Assembly (NCBI GenBank): GCA_030645575.1
Contig: JAUSMJ010000026.1
Coordinates: 1-64,000, forward strand
Direction: 5' to 3'
Origin: Caulobacter sp.
GTDB taxonomy: Bacteria; Pseudomonadota; Alphaproteobacteria; Caulobacterales; Caulobacteraceae
Length of the DNA stretch: 64,000 bases
Below are positions 50,749 through 59,469 of the stretch, one piece after another; positions within the stretch are counted from its first letter, which is position 1, and each line of letters opens with the position of its first letter. Position numbers and translations under genes: made by a program. The notes below the pieces were generated by a model. It did not search any database and had not been told where the DNA came from. It worked only from the letters and a program-made list of their open reading frames with translations.

Positions 50749-51345
50749 TCACTCATCCACGTCGAACAGCACCCCATCGTCGTCGGTCGGGACAAGCGCC
50801 AGGCCGTGGGTCATGGCGTTCAGCAGCCAGCCGGCGCCGCGATCGCCGGCCAGGGATCGCAGGGCCGGGAACAGCTCGGCCGAGAACAGCGCCGGATGCC
50901 CGCGCCGGCCATCGCACACGGGCGCCGCGGCCCGGGCGCCAGCTGCGAGAGCCTCCGCCAGCCTGGGCGCGACCTCATGCGGGATCCGCGGCATGTCGCC
51001 CAGGAAGACGAAGACGCCGGTCGTGTCTGGCGGCAGGCTGGCGATCCCCATGCGCAGGGAGGCGCCCATGCCCTCGGCGTGCCGGGCGTTGTGCGCCAGA
51101 TGCAGACGACCGGATTGGCCGGTCCTGTCGGCATAGCGGCTGGCGGCCGCGAGCACGGCCTGGTCCGCGCCCCAGACGACGGTCACCGACCGCACGGGCG
51201 CGGCGAAGGCGGCGGCCAGGGCGGCGTCCAGCAGCAGGCCCTCGCCCCAGGGCGCGGTCAGCTTGCCGCCGCCGAAGCGCGATCCCGCTCCGGCCGCCAG
51301 GACGATCGCTTCGAGCGCTCGATTTGCCTCAGCCCCTGTCGCCAC
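50749..51345 (-). CDS. MobA/MocA-type nucleotidyltransferase
   Basis: A 198-residue molybdenum-cofactor nucleotidyltransferase. The N-terminal LxAAGxGxRxG-type motif is [15 protein letters not shown], the metal region is [11 protein letters not shown], and the conserved RRGHPALF is present. It most resembles MocA, which makes the cytidine-dinucleotide form of the cofactor used by xanthine-oxidase-family enzymes such as the neighbour. The GTG at 51345 has GGTGGAG upstream; GTG 51357 adds four residues. Divergent from moaA. Confidence 0.88.
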   Translation of the reverse strand: MATGAEANRALEAIVLAAGAGSRFGGGKLTAPWGEGLLLDAALAAAFAAPVRSVTVVWGADQAVLAAASRYADRTGQSGRLHLAHNARHAEGMGASLRMGIASLPPDTTGVFVFLGDMPRIPHEVAPRLAEALAAGARAAAPVCDGRRGHPALFSAELFPALRSLAGDRGAGWLLNAMTHGLALVPTDDDGVLFDVDE

Positions 51346-51374
51346 GCTCGTCTCCACCCTATTCTAGGGAGAGT

Positions 51375-52388
51375 ATGACGCTCCAGACCGCCCGTCCCGC
51401 CCTGATCGACGGCTTTGGCCGCACGGTGACCTATCTGCGGGTCTCGGTGACGGACCGCTGCGACCTGCGCTGCGTCTACTGCATGGCCGAGAAGATGGTC
51501 TTCCTGCCCAAGGCGCAGGTGCTGACGCTCGAGGAACTGGACCGGATCGCCAGCGCCTTCATCGGCCTGGGCGTGCGCAAGCTGCGGCTGACCGGCGGCG
51601 AGCCGCTGGTGCGCAAGGGCTTCATGAGCCTGGTCGAGAGCCTGTCGCGACACCTGAGGTCTGGCGCGCTCGATGAACTGACCCTGACCACCAACGGCAC
51701 ACGGCTGGCCGAGTTCGCGGGCGACCTTGCGCGGCATGGCGTGAAGCGGGTCAACATCTCGATCGATACGCTCAAGCCCGACCTGTTCCGCACCCTGACC
51801 CGCGGCGGCGACCTGGCCAAGGTCATCGCCGGGATCGAGGCGGCCCAGGCGGCGGGCATCGCGGTGAAGATCAACGCCGTGGCCCTGGCTCGCGACAACG
51901 CCGCCGAGATACCGGACCTGATCCAGTGGGCCCATGGCCGGGGCCTCGACATGACCCTGATCGAGGCCATGCCGCTGGGCGAGATCGAGGCCGACCGCAC
52001 CGACCAGTTCCTGTCGCTCGAACAGGTCCGGCGTGAGCTCTCCAGCTACTGGACCCTGACCGACCTGCCGCTGAACACCGGAGGCCCGGCGCGCTATGTG
52101 CGCGTCGAGGAGACCGGCGGCCGGCTGGGGCTGATCACGCCGCTGAGCCACAATTTCTGCGAGGCCTGCAATCGCGTGCGGCTGACCTGCACGGGCACGC
52201 TGCACACCTGCCTGGGCCGGGAGGACGCCAGCGATCTGCGGGCCGTGCTGCGCGCGGGCGCCAGCGACGCCGGCCTCGTCGAGGCGATCCGCCATGCCAT
52301 CGACGCCAAGCCGCAAGGGCATGATTTCCAGATCGCGCGCGGCCAGGCGCCGGCGACGCGGCGCCACATGTCGACGACAGGGGGCTGA
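51375..52388 (+). CDS. moaA: GTP 3',8-cyclase MoaA
   Basis: A 337-residue radical SAM enzyme for the first step of molybdenum cofactor synthesis. The N-terminal cluster motif is CDLRCVYC, the C-terminal [4Fe-4S] cysteines are in [21 protein letters not shown], and the essential Gly-Gly tail is present (STTGG). AGGGAGAG precedes the ATG. First gene of a five-gene moa operon; its stop is one base before the moaD ATG. Confidence 0.97.
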   Translation: MTLQTARPALIDGFGRTVTYLRVSVTDRCDLRCVYCMAEKMVFLPKAQVLTLEELDRIASAFIGLGVRKLRLTGGEPLVRKGFMSLVESLSRHLRSGALDELTLTTNGTRLAEFAGDLARHGVKRVNISIDTLKPDLFRTLTRGGDLAKVIAGIEAAQAAGIAVKINAVALARDNAAEIPDLIQWAHGRGLDMTLIEAMPLGEIEADRTDQFLSLEQVRRELSSYWTLTDLPLNTGGPARYVRVEETGGRLGLITPLSHNFCEACNRVRLTCTGTLHTCLGREDASDLRAVLRAGASDAGLVEAIRHAIDAKPQGHDFQIARGQAPATRRHMSTTGG

Positions 52389-52389
52389 G

Positions 52390-52629
52390 ATGGCGCGGGT
52401 GCTGCTGTTTGGCCGTCTCGCCGACGTGGCCGGGTGGCGCGAACGGATGATCGAGGCCGACAGCCTTTCGGCGCTTCGGGTGGCGCTGGCGCGGGGCGAC
52501 GGGGTGCTGGGCGAGGCGCTGGCCGGTCCCGGCGTCCAGGCGGCGATCGACAAGACCATCGTGCGCGGCGACGCCGCCCTGACCCCGGCCTCCGAGGTCG
52601 CCTTCCTCCCGCCGATGAGCGGCGGATGA
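52390..52629 (+). CDS. moaD: Molybdopterin synthase small subunit MoaD
   Basis: A 79-residue ubiquitin-fold sulphur carrier, ending in the Gly-Gly (PPMSGG) that is thiocarboxylated and used to build the dithiolene of molybdopterin. LLFGRLADVAGWRERM at the start is typical. It overlaps moaE. Confidence 0.93.
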   Translation: MARVLLFGRLADVAGWRERMIEADSLSALRVALARGDGVLGEALAGPGVQAAIDKTIVRGDAALTPASEVAFLPPMSGG

Positions 52630-53075
52630 GCGTGGTGCTTCAGACCGAACCGTTCGAGCCCGGCGCCCTGCTGACGGCCTTCGCGGCCGGCCGCGCGGAG
52701 ACCGGCGCCGTGGCCAGCTTCACCGGCCTTGCCCGGGCCGAGCAGGGGCGGGCGGTGGCGCTGGAACTGGAAGCCTGGCCCGGTTTCACCGACATTGAAA
52801 TCGCCCGCATCGGCGAGACCGCCGCCGCGCGCTGGGGCCTGCAGGACTGGCTGGTGGTGCATCGCACGGGGCCGATCGCTCCGGGCGAAGCGATCGTCTT
52901 CGTGGCCACCGCCGCGTCGCACCGGCGCGAGGCGTTCGAGGCCTGCGACCATCTGATGGACTACCTCAAGAGCCGCGCGCCTTTCTGGAAGAAGGAACAC
53001 GGTCCGGACGGCGCGCGCTGGATCGAACCGACCGATCGTGACAGGACGGATGCTGAACGTTGGGAGACCACATGA
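52626..53075 (+). CDS. moaE: Molybdopterin synthase catalytic subunit MoaE
   Basis: A 149-residue large subunit of molybdopterin synthase. Typical motifs are GAVASFTGLARAEQG, VVHRTGPIAPGEAIVFVATAASHRREAFEACDHLMDYLKSRAPFWKKE, with the active-site Lys in FWKKE. ATG 52626 overlaps the moaD stop by ATGA, and the gene overlaps moaB at its end. Confidence 0.96.
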   Translation: MSVVLQTEPFEPGALLTAFAAGRAETGAVASFTGLARAEQGRAVALELEAWPGFTDIEIARIGETAAARWGLQDWLVVHRTGPIAPGEAIVFVATAASHRREAFEACDHLMDYLKSRAPFWKKEHGPDGARWIEPTDRDRTDAERWETT

Positions 53076-53623
53076 CCTCGCCCTTCCCCATCGGCGGCCG
53101 GATCGATGAAAGCCTGGCCGTCAAGCCCGTGCGCGTCGCCGTGCTGACCGTCTCCGACACCCGCGACGAGGAGAGCGACACCTCCGGCCACCTGCTGGCC
53201 GAACGGGTGAAGTCGGCGGGCCATGAGCTGGCCGACAAGCGGGTGGTGCGCGACGACGTGGCCCAGATCCGCCAGCAGATCGAGGCCTGGGTCGCTTCGG
53301 GCTCGGTCGACGCCATCGTCTCGACCGGCGGCACCGGCCTGACCGGCCGCGACGTGACGCCCGAGGCCGTGCGGCCGCTGTTCGACAAGGAGATCGACGG
53401 TTTCTCGGTGATCTTCCACCTGGTCAGCTACCAGTCGGTGGGTCTTTCCACGCTGCAGTCGCGGGCCCTGGCGGGGCTGGTGAAGGGGGTGTTCGTCTTC
53501 TGCCTGCCGGGATCGAACGGCGCGGTGAAGGACGGCTGGGACAAGGTCATCGCCGCCCAGCTCGACAGCCGTCACCGCCCCTGCAACATGGTCGAGCTGA
53601 TGCCCCGACTCCTCGAGAAATAG
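53072..53623 (+). CDS. moaB: Molybdenum cofactor biosynthesis protein MoaB (MogA-like adenylyltransferase)
   Basis: A 183-residue MoaB/MogA-family protein. The [18 protein letters not shown] opening and the [19 protein letters not shown] loop identify the molybdopterin-binding fold, with catalytic Asp in the second half. The start is ATG 53072 (ATGA overlap with moaE), preceded by GGGAG. Confidence 0.95.
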   Translation: MTSPFPIGGRIDESLAVKPVRVAVLTVSDTRDEESDTSGHLLAERVKSAGHELADKRVVRDDVAQIRQQIEAWVASGSVDAIVSTGGTGLTGRDVTPEAVRPLFDKEIDGFSVIFHLVSYQSVGLSTLQSRALAGLVKGVFVFCLPGSNGAVKDGWDKVIAAQLDSRHRPCNMVELMPRLLEK

Positions 53624-53636
53624 GGCTGCTGGAGTC

Positions 53637-54116
53637 ATGAGCAAGCTGACGCACATCGACGACCAGGGCCGCGCGCGGATGGTCGATGTCACGGGCAAGC
53701 CGGACACGGTGCGCGAGGCGGTCGCCACGGGCCTGGTGCGCATGGACGCGGCCACCCGCGTCCTGGCCCTGTCGGGCGACGCCAAGAAGGGCGACGTGCG
53801 GGCCGTGGCCGAGATCGCCGGGGTGATGGCGGCCAAGAGGACGTCCGAGCTGATCCCGCTGTGCCATCCGCTGGCCCTGTCGAAGGTCGAGGTGTCGGTG
53901 ACGCCGCACGACGCGGGCCTGGCCGTCGAGGCGCGGGTGAAGACCACCGGCCCGACCGGGGTGGAGATGGAAGCCCTGACCGCCGTCTCGGTCGCCTGCC
54001 TGACCCTCTACGACATGCTCAAGGCGGCCGACAAAGGCATGGTCATCGAGGCTGTCCGGCTGGAAGAGAAGACCGGCGGCAAGTCGGGCGAGTGGAAGCG
54101 GCTGCATACGCTTTGA
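53637..54116 (+). CDS. moaC: Cyclic pyranopterin monophosphate synthase MoaC
   Basis: A 159-residue enzyme acting after MoaA to form cPMP. Conserved regions [30 protein letters not shown] and [23 protein letters not shown] are all present, with the catalytic Lys and Asp in the last segments. Last gene of the moa group; its 3' end is three bases from the hipA stop on the other strand. Confidence 0.97.
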   Translation: MSKLTHIDDQGRARMVDVTGKPDTVREAVATGLVRMDAATRVLALSGDAKKGDVRAVAEIAGVMAAKRTSELIPLCHPLALSKVEVSVTPHDAGLAVEARVKTTGPTGVEMEALTAVSVACLTLYDMLKAADKGMVIEAVRLEEKTGGKSGEWKRLHTL

Positions 54117-54119
54117 CGG

Positions 54120-55376
54120 TCAGGCCGCGAACGCGTTGCGGACGCGCTCGAGGCCATGGAGCACCTCATGCCGGGAGGACTCGCTTACACCGGCCCCGCT
54201 GGCGAACCCTGACCAGCCCGCGACGGCATCGGCGTTTTGCTCCAGGATTTCGTTGATCGTGGCGGTTGTCAGGCCGTGCAACTTTCCCAATCGCGCGACG
54301 TGGTCGCGAGTCGGGTTTCGGCCCTCCCCGTCGATGGCGAGATAGTGTTCGCCGCCGGGACCGATGGAGAAGGTCAGATCATAGGCCGGCGCCAGCCGCC
54401 ATTCCCCGTCCGCGTCCATCAGGAAGGCATGCTGGCGTGTGTGATCGTCGCGATTGCAGGCCAGGACGTTGAACACCATCCGCCGGAACGCCGCCGCGAC
54501 ATCGTCCGCGTGCCGGGTGATCCGCAAGGTCGCCCGCAGGAAGGTGTCATAATTGGCCGACGGCCGGTCAGACCGCGCTTCAATGGCGCCGCAGAGGGAG
54601 ACCATGTGCAGCTTCCGGCCGGGCTCGGGACGGTCAAACCGCCTGGTGGCGAAACAGGGCGGCCCTGACGCCGTCTCCAGCAGTCGGTGCTCCGACAGTG
54701 TCAGGCCCGCGGCGGCGGCCATGTCGGCATAGGCGGCCTCAATGGGGCCGATATCCTGGGGATCATTGATGGCCGGAAACTTGACGATCCAGGCATCGTG
54801 GCCCGCCGCCGTTTCTCCCGCTGAAACCGAGATCGCGCCCTCGGCGTCAAAGCCCACATGCACCTTTGGGCGCGCGCCGCCTGATCCTCCGGCCAGTCGG
54901 GCCAGAACCTCGATCAGCGCACTGTCGTTCCCGGCCAGGATGGCCGCTGACTCCGTGACCAGGGTGTTGAGGTCAAGGGCCTCGTCGGCCGCCGCCGGCG
55001 TTGTGGCGGGAGCATAGGTCAAGGCGCCGCGCCCCTGGTCGCCGACCAGCGCCAGTCGGTCCAGTGGGTTGAGCTCCTCGATGCGCACGCCGAGCCCGGC
55101 GAGCCGCTTGCGCATGACCACATAACCCCAGCCCTCCGGGAGGCTGTCGGCGAGGAAGCCATGAAGCCCTTCGAAGTCTCGCCCCCGGGCGGCGAGGAGC
55201 CCTGGGTCGGGTGGGTAGAGCAGGGCTGAAACGTCCAGGCGGGCGGCAATGACCTCTCGCGACCACTCCAGCTGCGCCAAGCCGTCCGCCATCGCCAGGC
55301 GAGCGGTCGGGATCGGGGGAGAGTCGGTCTCGAAGGCCAGCGATGCCGACAGCGGCGTTCCGGGGGCGAGCTTCAT
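54120..55376 (-). CDS. HipA-type serine/threonine kinase toxin
   Basis: A 418-residue HipA-family kinase. Conserved pieces: GLHGFLADSLPEGWGYVVMRKRL in the N-terminal domain, LARLAGGSGGARPKVHVG near the P-loop, WIVKFPAINDPQDIG, and the catalytic LACNRDDHTRQHAFL followed by the metal-binding LAPAYDLTFS. HipA enzymes phosphorylate tRNA synthetases and stop growth. It overlaps its antitoxin gene by ATGA (55373-55376). The pair is inserted between moaC and xdhC. Confidence 0.92.
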   Translation of the reverse strand: MKLAPGTPLSASLAFETDSPPIPTARLAMADGLAQLEWSREVIAARLDVSALLYPPDPGLLAARGRDFEGLHGFLADSLPEGWGYVVMRKRLAGLGVRIEELNPLDRLALVGDQGRGALTYAPATTPAAADEALDLNTLVTESAAILAGNDSALIEVLARLAGGSGGARPKVHVGFDAEGAISVSAGETAAGHDAWIVKFPAINDPQDIGPIEAAYADMAAAAGLTLSEHRLLETASGPPCFATRRFDRPEPGRKLHMVSLCGAIEARSDRPSANYDTFLRATLRITRHADDVAAAFRRMVFNVLACNRDDHTRQHAFLMDADGEWRLAPAYDLTFSIGPGGEHYLAIDGEGRNPTRDHVARLGKLHGLTTATINEILEQNADAVAGWSGFASGAGVSESSRHEVLHGLERVRNAFAA

Positions 55377-55675
55377 CGGCTCGACGACGCTCGTGAAAGC
55401 CTGACGGTCCCGGCTTGCTGACGTAGAAGGTCATCCAGGCTGATTGCTGCTGGCTTGGGAAACAGCGCCGCCAGGCCCTCCTCGCAGCGCAGGACCATTG
55501 CCGCCTTGACCATGTCTTCGATGGAAGCCTGTCCCTGGCCCTCGAGGCGTCGCCAGGTTCGGTAAGCGACGCCGGCGCGCCGCGCCGCCTCCTGTTGGGA
55601 CCAGCCAAGGCTTACCCTGCGGCCTCTAATCCGACTTCCGAGCTCCTGAAGGATTTCCGGGCAGGTTTTAAGCAT
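55373..55675 (-). CDS. HipB-like XRE-family antitoxin
   Basis: A 100-residue helix-turn-helix regulator: LGSRIRGRRVSLGWSQQEAARRAGVAYRTWRRLEGQG, then SIEDMVKAAMVLRCEEGLAALF. It should repress the operon together with HipA and neutralise it. ATG 55675 is chosen; a TTG at 55693 adds six residues. Two similar palindromes lie right upstream. Confidence 0.9.
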   Translation of the reverse strand: MLKTCPEILQELGSRIRGRRVSLGWSQQEAARRAGVAYRTWRRLEGQGQASIEDMVKAAMVLRCEEGLAALFPKPAAISLDDLLRQQAGTVRLSRASSSR

Positions 55676-55676
55676 C

Positions 55677-55737
55677 GTCCATATATGGCCCAAATGGGTT
55701 CATTGCGCAACATAACTGTCCATATACGGACAGTTAT
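55677..55737. promoter_or_regulatory. Paired palindromic operators of hipBA
   Basis: O1 at 55677-55690 reads GTCCATATATGGCC and touches the hipB start. O2 at 55712-55737 has perfect 10-base arms ATAACTGTCC / GGACAGTTAT around ATATAC. Both share GTCCATATA. This resembles the spaced inverted TATCC/GGATA repeats bound by E. coli HipB, but with a different sequence. Confidence 0.75.
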
Positions 55738-55754
55738 AACTCCCAGATTGCACA

Positions 55755-56702
55755 TCAACCGACGACCGGTGCGGCCCGTAGGGCCACCACCTCGCCCACC
55801 GTCGCCACGGCCACCTCCCAGGGCGCCTTGCCGCCGAGGTCGAGGCCGATGGGCGCGCGCAGCCTGGCCAGTGCGGCCTCGCCGATGCCGTCGGCCCGCA
55901 GCCGCGCCAGGCGTTCGGGCAGCCGCTTGCGGGCGCCGAGCAGGCCGACATAGGGCGCGGGCGACGGCAGGGCGGCCAGCAGGGCCTCGTGGTCGATGGC
56001 CATGTCGTGGCCGCACACGGCCACGGCGGTCCAGGCGTCCAGGCCGATGGCCGTCAGGGCCCGGGCCGGCTCGTCCCGGCTGTAGGCGACGCCCGCCAGC
56101 GGCGGCGGAGCGGCCGGGCCGCGCGGCCGGATCAGGCTGGTCTCGAATCCGGCCTCGGCGGCCAGTCTGGCGATGGCCAGGGCCGTCGGGTCGGCGCCGA
56201 GCACGACCATCCGCCAGACCGGATCGTGCCGCCGCGTCAGCGCGCCGGACCAGGCCTCCGCGGTCTCGCCGCAGGTCCGCCGCGCGCCATCGCTGATCCA
56301 GACCGCCGGCCGGCGCAGGTCCATCAGCTGGAAGAGCCTGGCCGCCGCCGCGTCGTCCGGGCTGATCCGCTCGACGAGGATCTCGATCCGCGCGCCGCAC
56401 AGCAGGCGGATGTCCGGCCAGGGACTGCCCTCGCCGTAGACGAGGCGGCGCGGCGCGCCATCGGCCAGGCAGGCGCGGGCATGGCCGGCCACATCGCCCT
56501 CGACGCAGCCGCCGGACAGGAAGCCCGACACCAGGCCCTCGGCGAACACCATCTGGGCGCCGACGGGTCTTGGCCCGCCGTCGCCGAGCGCGGCGATGGT
56601 CGCCAGAACGGCGGGCCGGCCGGCCGTCAGCGCCGCGCGCAGAGCCGGGCGCTGATCGTCGGTCAGGCCGTAGTCGGGCCAGTCGGGCAGGGGCGCGTCC
56701 AT
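55755..56702 (-). CDS. XdhC/CoxF family molybdoenzyme maturation protein
   Basis: A 315-residue protein needed to insert the sulphurated cofactor into xanthine-oxidase-family enzymes. The N-terminal domain has VLATIAALGDGGPRPVGAQM and the characteristic FLSGGCVEGDV; the C-terminal Rossmann-like domain has MVVLGADPTALAIARLAAEAGF and VCGHDMAIDHEAL. ATG 56702 gives the normal start. Its partner enzyme is probably the IorAB pair at 47954-50607. Confidence 0.9.
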   Translation of the reverse strand: MDAPLPDWPDYGLTDDQRPALRAALTAGRPAVLATIAALGDGGPRPVGAQMVFAEGLVSGFLSGGCVEGDVAGHARACLADGAPRRLVYGEGSPWPDIRLLCGARIEILVERISPDDAAAARLFQLMDLRRPAVWISDGARRTCGETAEAWSGALTRRHDPVWRMVVLGADPTALAIARLAAEAGFETSLIRPRGPAAPPPLAGVAYSRDEPARALTAIGLDAWTAVAVCGHDMAIDHEALLAALPSPAPYVGLLGARKRLPERLARLRADGIGEAALARLRAPIGLDLGGKAPWEVAVATVGEVVALRAAPVVG

Positions 56703-56806
56703 GGGCCCGACATTAACCCCCGCTAAACGCTCTCGATACCGCTTCCTTAAGGGTCTCGGGCGCATGGTTACCCCCGACTTCACCACGAAGCCCGGAAGGA
56801 ACCCCG

Positions 56807-57850
56807 ATGGGGCGCGTCGCCTTCATACCCTCGCCACCCGCCCCGAAGGGGGGGCCGCGCCTGCGCGCGCTTGGGTGCCGGCTGTGGGACGACGGCGGCG
56901 ACGAGCGCATCGATTTCGACATGGCTGGCGGCTCGGCGCTGCTGGGGCATGCCCATCCCGTCGTGGAGGCCGCCGTCGCCGCCGACGCGCCCGTCGAGGA
57001 TGACGTGCGGGCCGCGCTGGCCGACCTCCTGCCCACCCCGGCCGGGGTGCGCTTCTGCGCCGAGGAGTCCCAGGCCCTGCCCGCGGCCATCGACGCGGCC
57101 CGCCGCGCCACCGGCCGCCGCCGCGCCGCCGTCTGGGACGTCGGCGCCGGCGCCTATGGCGGCGTGGACGATCTGGCCGCCATCGTGGTCGATCCGCTGG
57201 GCGCGCCGCCCGCCGATCTGGCCGCCGTCCGCCGCGCGGCCGACGCCGCCGGCGCGGTGCTGATTTTCGACGAGGGCGTCTCCGCCTTCCGCGTGCACGA
57301 GGCCGGGGCCCAGGGCCTGAGCGACGTCACGCCCGATCTGGCCGTATTTGGCTCGGCCCTGGCCAACGGCCGGTCGATCGGCGCGGTCGCCGGCCGCACG
57401 GACCTGATCCAGGCCCTCGACCCCGAGGATCTGCCGGCCCCTTCGACGCCGTCGCTGGCCGCGGCCGGGGCCACGCTGCGGCTGCTGGCGAGTGACCCGG
57501 TCGCGCCGCGCCTGCGGGTGCTGGGCGCCGAGCTCCAGGCCGAGGTGGCCCGGCTGGGCCGGGTCGCGGGTGCGGAGAAGCTGTTCGCCCTCGACGGCGA
57601 CCCCTCCCTGCCCACGCCGCTGTTCGCCCGGCCCCAGATCGAGGGCCTGTGGCTGCGCGGGATGGCCGGCCGCGGCTTCGTCGTCGTCGGACCGCACGCC
57701 CTGTCCGCCGCCCATGGCGAGCCGGAAGTCGCCGCCCTGATCGCCGCCTACGGCGCCCTGCTGCCGAAGTTCGCCGAGGAAGGGCCCCGCCTGGGCCCGA
57801 TCCCCCGTGCCGATTTTATTTACGACGTTCGTCCAGAAGGACACGCATGA
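56807..57850 (+). CDS. Class III aminotransferase (GSA-aminomutase-like) homologue lacking the PLP lysine
   Basis: A 347-residue relative of glutamate-1-semialdehyde aminomutase. GGSALLGHAHPVVEAAV (residues 41-57) and VLIFDEGVSAFRVHEAGAQGL with Asp155, which contacts the PLP nitrogen in active homologues, remain. The position of the Schiff-base lysine is a serine: PDLAVFGSALANGRSIGAVAGR (Ser183), where active members have GK. The SGTEA and YHG regions are also degenerate, and the protein is about 80 residues shorter than usual. The reading frame is clean and coupled to the next gene (ATGA), so it looks expressed, not decaying. Confidence 0.85.
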   Translation: MGRVAFIPSPPAPKGGPRLRALGCRLWDDGGDERIDFDMAGGSALLGHAHPVVEAAVAADAPVEDDVRAALADLLPTPAGVRFCAEESQALPAAIDAARRATGRRRAAVWDVGAGAYGGVDDLAAIVVDPLGAPPADLAAVRRAADAAGAVLIFDEGVSAFRVHEAGAQGLSDVTPDLAVFGSALANGRSIGAVAGRTDLIQALDPEDLPAPSTPSLAAAGATLRLLASDPVAPRLRVLGAELQAEVARLGRVAGAEKLFALDGDPSLPTPLFARPQIEGLWLRGMAGRGFVVVGPHALSAAHGEPEVAALIAAYGALLPKFAEEGPRLGPIPRADFIYDVRPEGHA

Positions 57851-58722
57851 ACCCCCTTCTCTCCAAGCTTGGTCTGGGCTCGGCCCAGTTCGTTCCCGGC
57901 GCCTCGACCCCGGGACGCGGCCGCACGCCCGAAGTGGAGGCGCGCGACATCCTGACCATCGCCGCCCGCGGCGGCCTGTCGGTGTTTGACGCCTCGGGCG
58001 CCTGGGGCCGGGCCGAAACCCTGCTGGGCGATCTGATGCCCCGGCCGCTGCCGTTCCGGTTGGTGGTCGCCACCGTCCGGCCCGACAAGGGCCCCGACTT
58101 TGTCGAGGGCGAGCTGCGCGCCAGCCTCGCCCGTCTGGCCGTGCCGCACGCCGACGCCGTGGTCGTGCCGCTGGCCGGGGACCTGTTCGGCCCGCAGGGT
58201 CTGGCCATGTGGACCCGTCTGCAGCAGCTGCGCGACAAGGGGCTGGTCGGCAAGATCGGCATCTCGGTGCATTCCACGGACGATCCCGTCGGGGTCGCGC
58301 GCCGCTTCAAGCCCGACCTGATCCAGGCTCCCGCCTCCCTGCTCGACCAGCGCATGCTGGCCGATGGCACGCTGGAGCGGATCGCCGGCATGGGGGTCGA
58401 GGTGCAGCTGCGCTCGATCTTCCTCAACGGCCTGCTGTTTCTGCCGCTCGACCGCATTCCCACGCCGCTGAAGGCGGCCTCGGGCTCGCTGTCGAAGGTG
58501 CGGCGCATGATCGCCGAGGGCCGCAGCGATCCGCTGCAGGCCGCGCTCGGCTTCGCCCTGTCGCGTCCCGAGGCCAGCACGGTGCTGGTCAATGTCACCA
58601 CCGCCGCCGAGCTGTCGGCCGTCATCGCGGCCGCCGCCAGTCCCCCTCCCGATCTCGACTGGAACGAGATGGCCATCGACGATCCGGTGGCCCTCGATCC
58701 TCGCCGGTGGGCCGCCGCCTAG
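57847..58722 (+). CDS. Aldo/keto reductase-like protein lacking the catalytic Tyr, Lys and His
   Basis: A 291-residue TIM-barrel protein of the AKR superfamily, closest in arrangement to AKRs found in surface-sugar clusters (GLGSAQF start, KIGISVHSTDD, RSIFLNGLLFLP). Of the catalytic tetrad only Asp48 (VFDAS) stays: the Tyr position is Trp53 (GAWGRAETLLG), the Lys position is Val77 (VVATVRP), and the His position is Pro108 (AVVVPLAGD). So reductase activity is unlikely. It overlaps the previous gene by ATGA and precedes a cytidylyltransferase gene by 36 bases. Confidence 0.86.
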   Translation: MNPLLSKLGLGSAQFVPGASTPGRGRTPEVEARDILTIAARGGLSVFDASGAWGRAETLLGDLMPRPLPFRLVVATVRPDKGPDFVEGELRASLARLAVPHADAVVVPLAGDLFGPQGLAMWTRLQQLRDKGLVGKIGISVHSTDDPVGVARRFKPDLIQAPASLLDQRMLADGTLERIAGMGVEVQLRSIFLNGLLFLPLDRIPTPLKAASGSLSKVRRMIAEGRSDPLQAALGFALSRPEASTVLVNVTTAAELSAVIAAAASPPPDLDWNEMAIDDPVALDPRRWAAA

Positions 58723-58758
58723 GCGCCTTCCGGCAAACGCTCAGAAGGAGCCGTCGCC

Positions 58759-59469
58759 ATGACCCTCGCCATCGTCCAGGCCCGGATGGGCTCCAAGCGG
58801 CTCCCCGGCAAGGCGCTCGCGCCGCTGGCCGGCCAGCCGCTGATCTGGCGCCAGCTCGAGCGGCTCAGGGCCGCCCGCACCCTGACCCGCATCGTCGTGG
58901 CCACCAGTTGCGAGCCGGGCGACGACGCCCTGGCCGCCTGGCTGGTGTCCCGGGGCCAGGCCGTGTTCCGCGGCGCGCCCAGCGATCTGCTCGACCGCTT
59001 CGCCCGTTGCGCTGTCTCGGCGGGTCCGGCCGGCCATGTGGTGCGGGTCAAGGGCGACGCGCCGTTCGTCGATCCGCGCGTGATCGACGAGGCCGTGCGC
59101 ATGGCCAGGGTCAGCGGCGCCGACTATGTGTCCAACCGCGAGCCGGCCAGCTTCCCGCGCGGGATGGAGGTCGAGGTGGTCGCCACCCCGGCCCTGATCG
59201 CCGCCGCCGCCGAGCCGCGCGAGACGATGGCGCGGGTCTCCCCGACCGCCTTCATCCGCGCCAACCCGGGACGATTCTCGCAGGCGAGCTTCAGCCATCC
59301 GCGCGACCTGTCGAAGCTGGACTGGCGCGTGAAGACGGCCGCCGACCTGGCCTTCGCCCGGTCGATCTACGGCGCCCTGCACGCCATCGACCCGGGCTTC
59401 GGCATGGCCGATGTGCTGGACATCGTCGGCGGACGTCAGGACCTGGCGAAGATCAGTTACGCAGCCTGA
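58759..59469 (+). CDS. SpsF-type cytidylyltransferase
   Basis: A 236-residue nucleotidyltransferase of the CMP-sugar type. QARMGSKRLPGKALAPLAGQPL is the conserved N-terminal substrate loop, and VRVKGDAPFVDPRVID carries the metal-binding GDxPxxDP. Members activate acidic sugars such as nonulosonic acids with CTP or belong to spore-coat/LPS sugar pathways. AAGGAG precedes the ATG. Its stop overlaps btuB by 17 bases in convergent orientation. No NeuB or sugar epimerase is in the window. Confidence 0.85.
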   Translation: MTLAIVQARMGSKRLPGKALAPLAGQPLIWRQLERLRAARTLTRIVVATSCEPGDDALAAWLVSRGQAVFRGAPSDLLDRFARCAVSAGPAGHVVRVKGDAPFVDPRVIDEAVRMARVSGADYVSNREPASFPRGMEVEVVATPALIAAAAEPRETMARVSPTAFIRANPGRFSQASFSHPRDLSKLDWRVKTAADLAFARSIYGALHAIDPGFGMADVLDIVGGRQDLAKISYAA

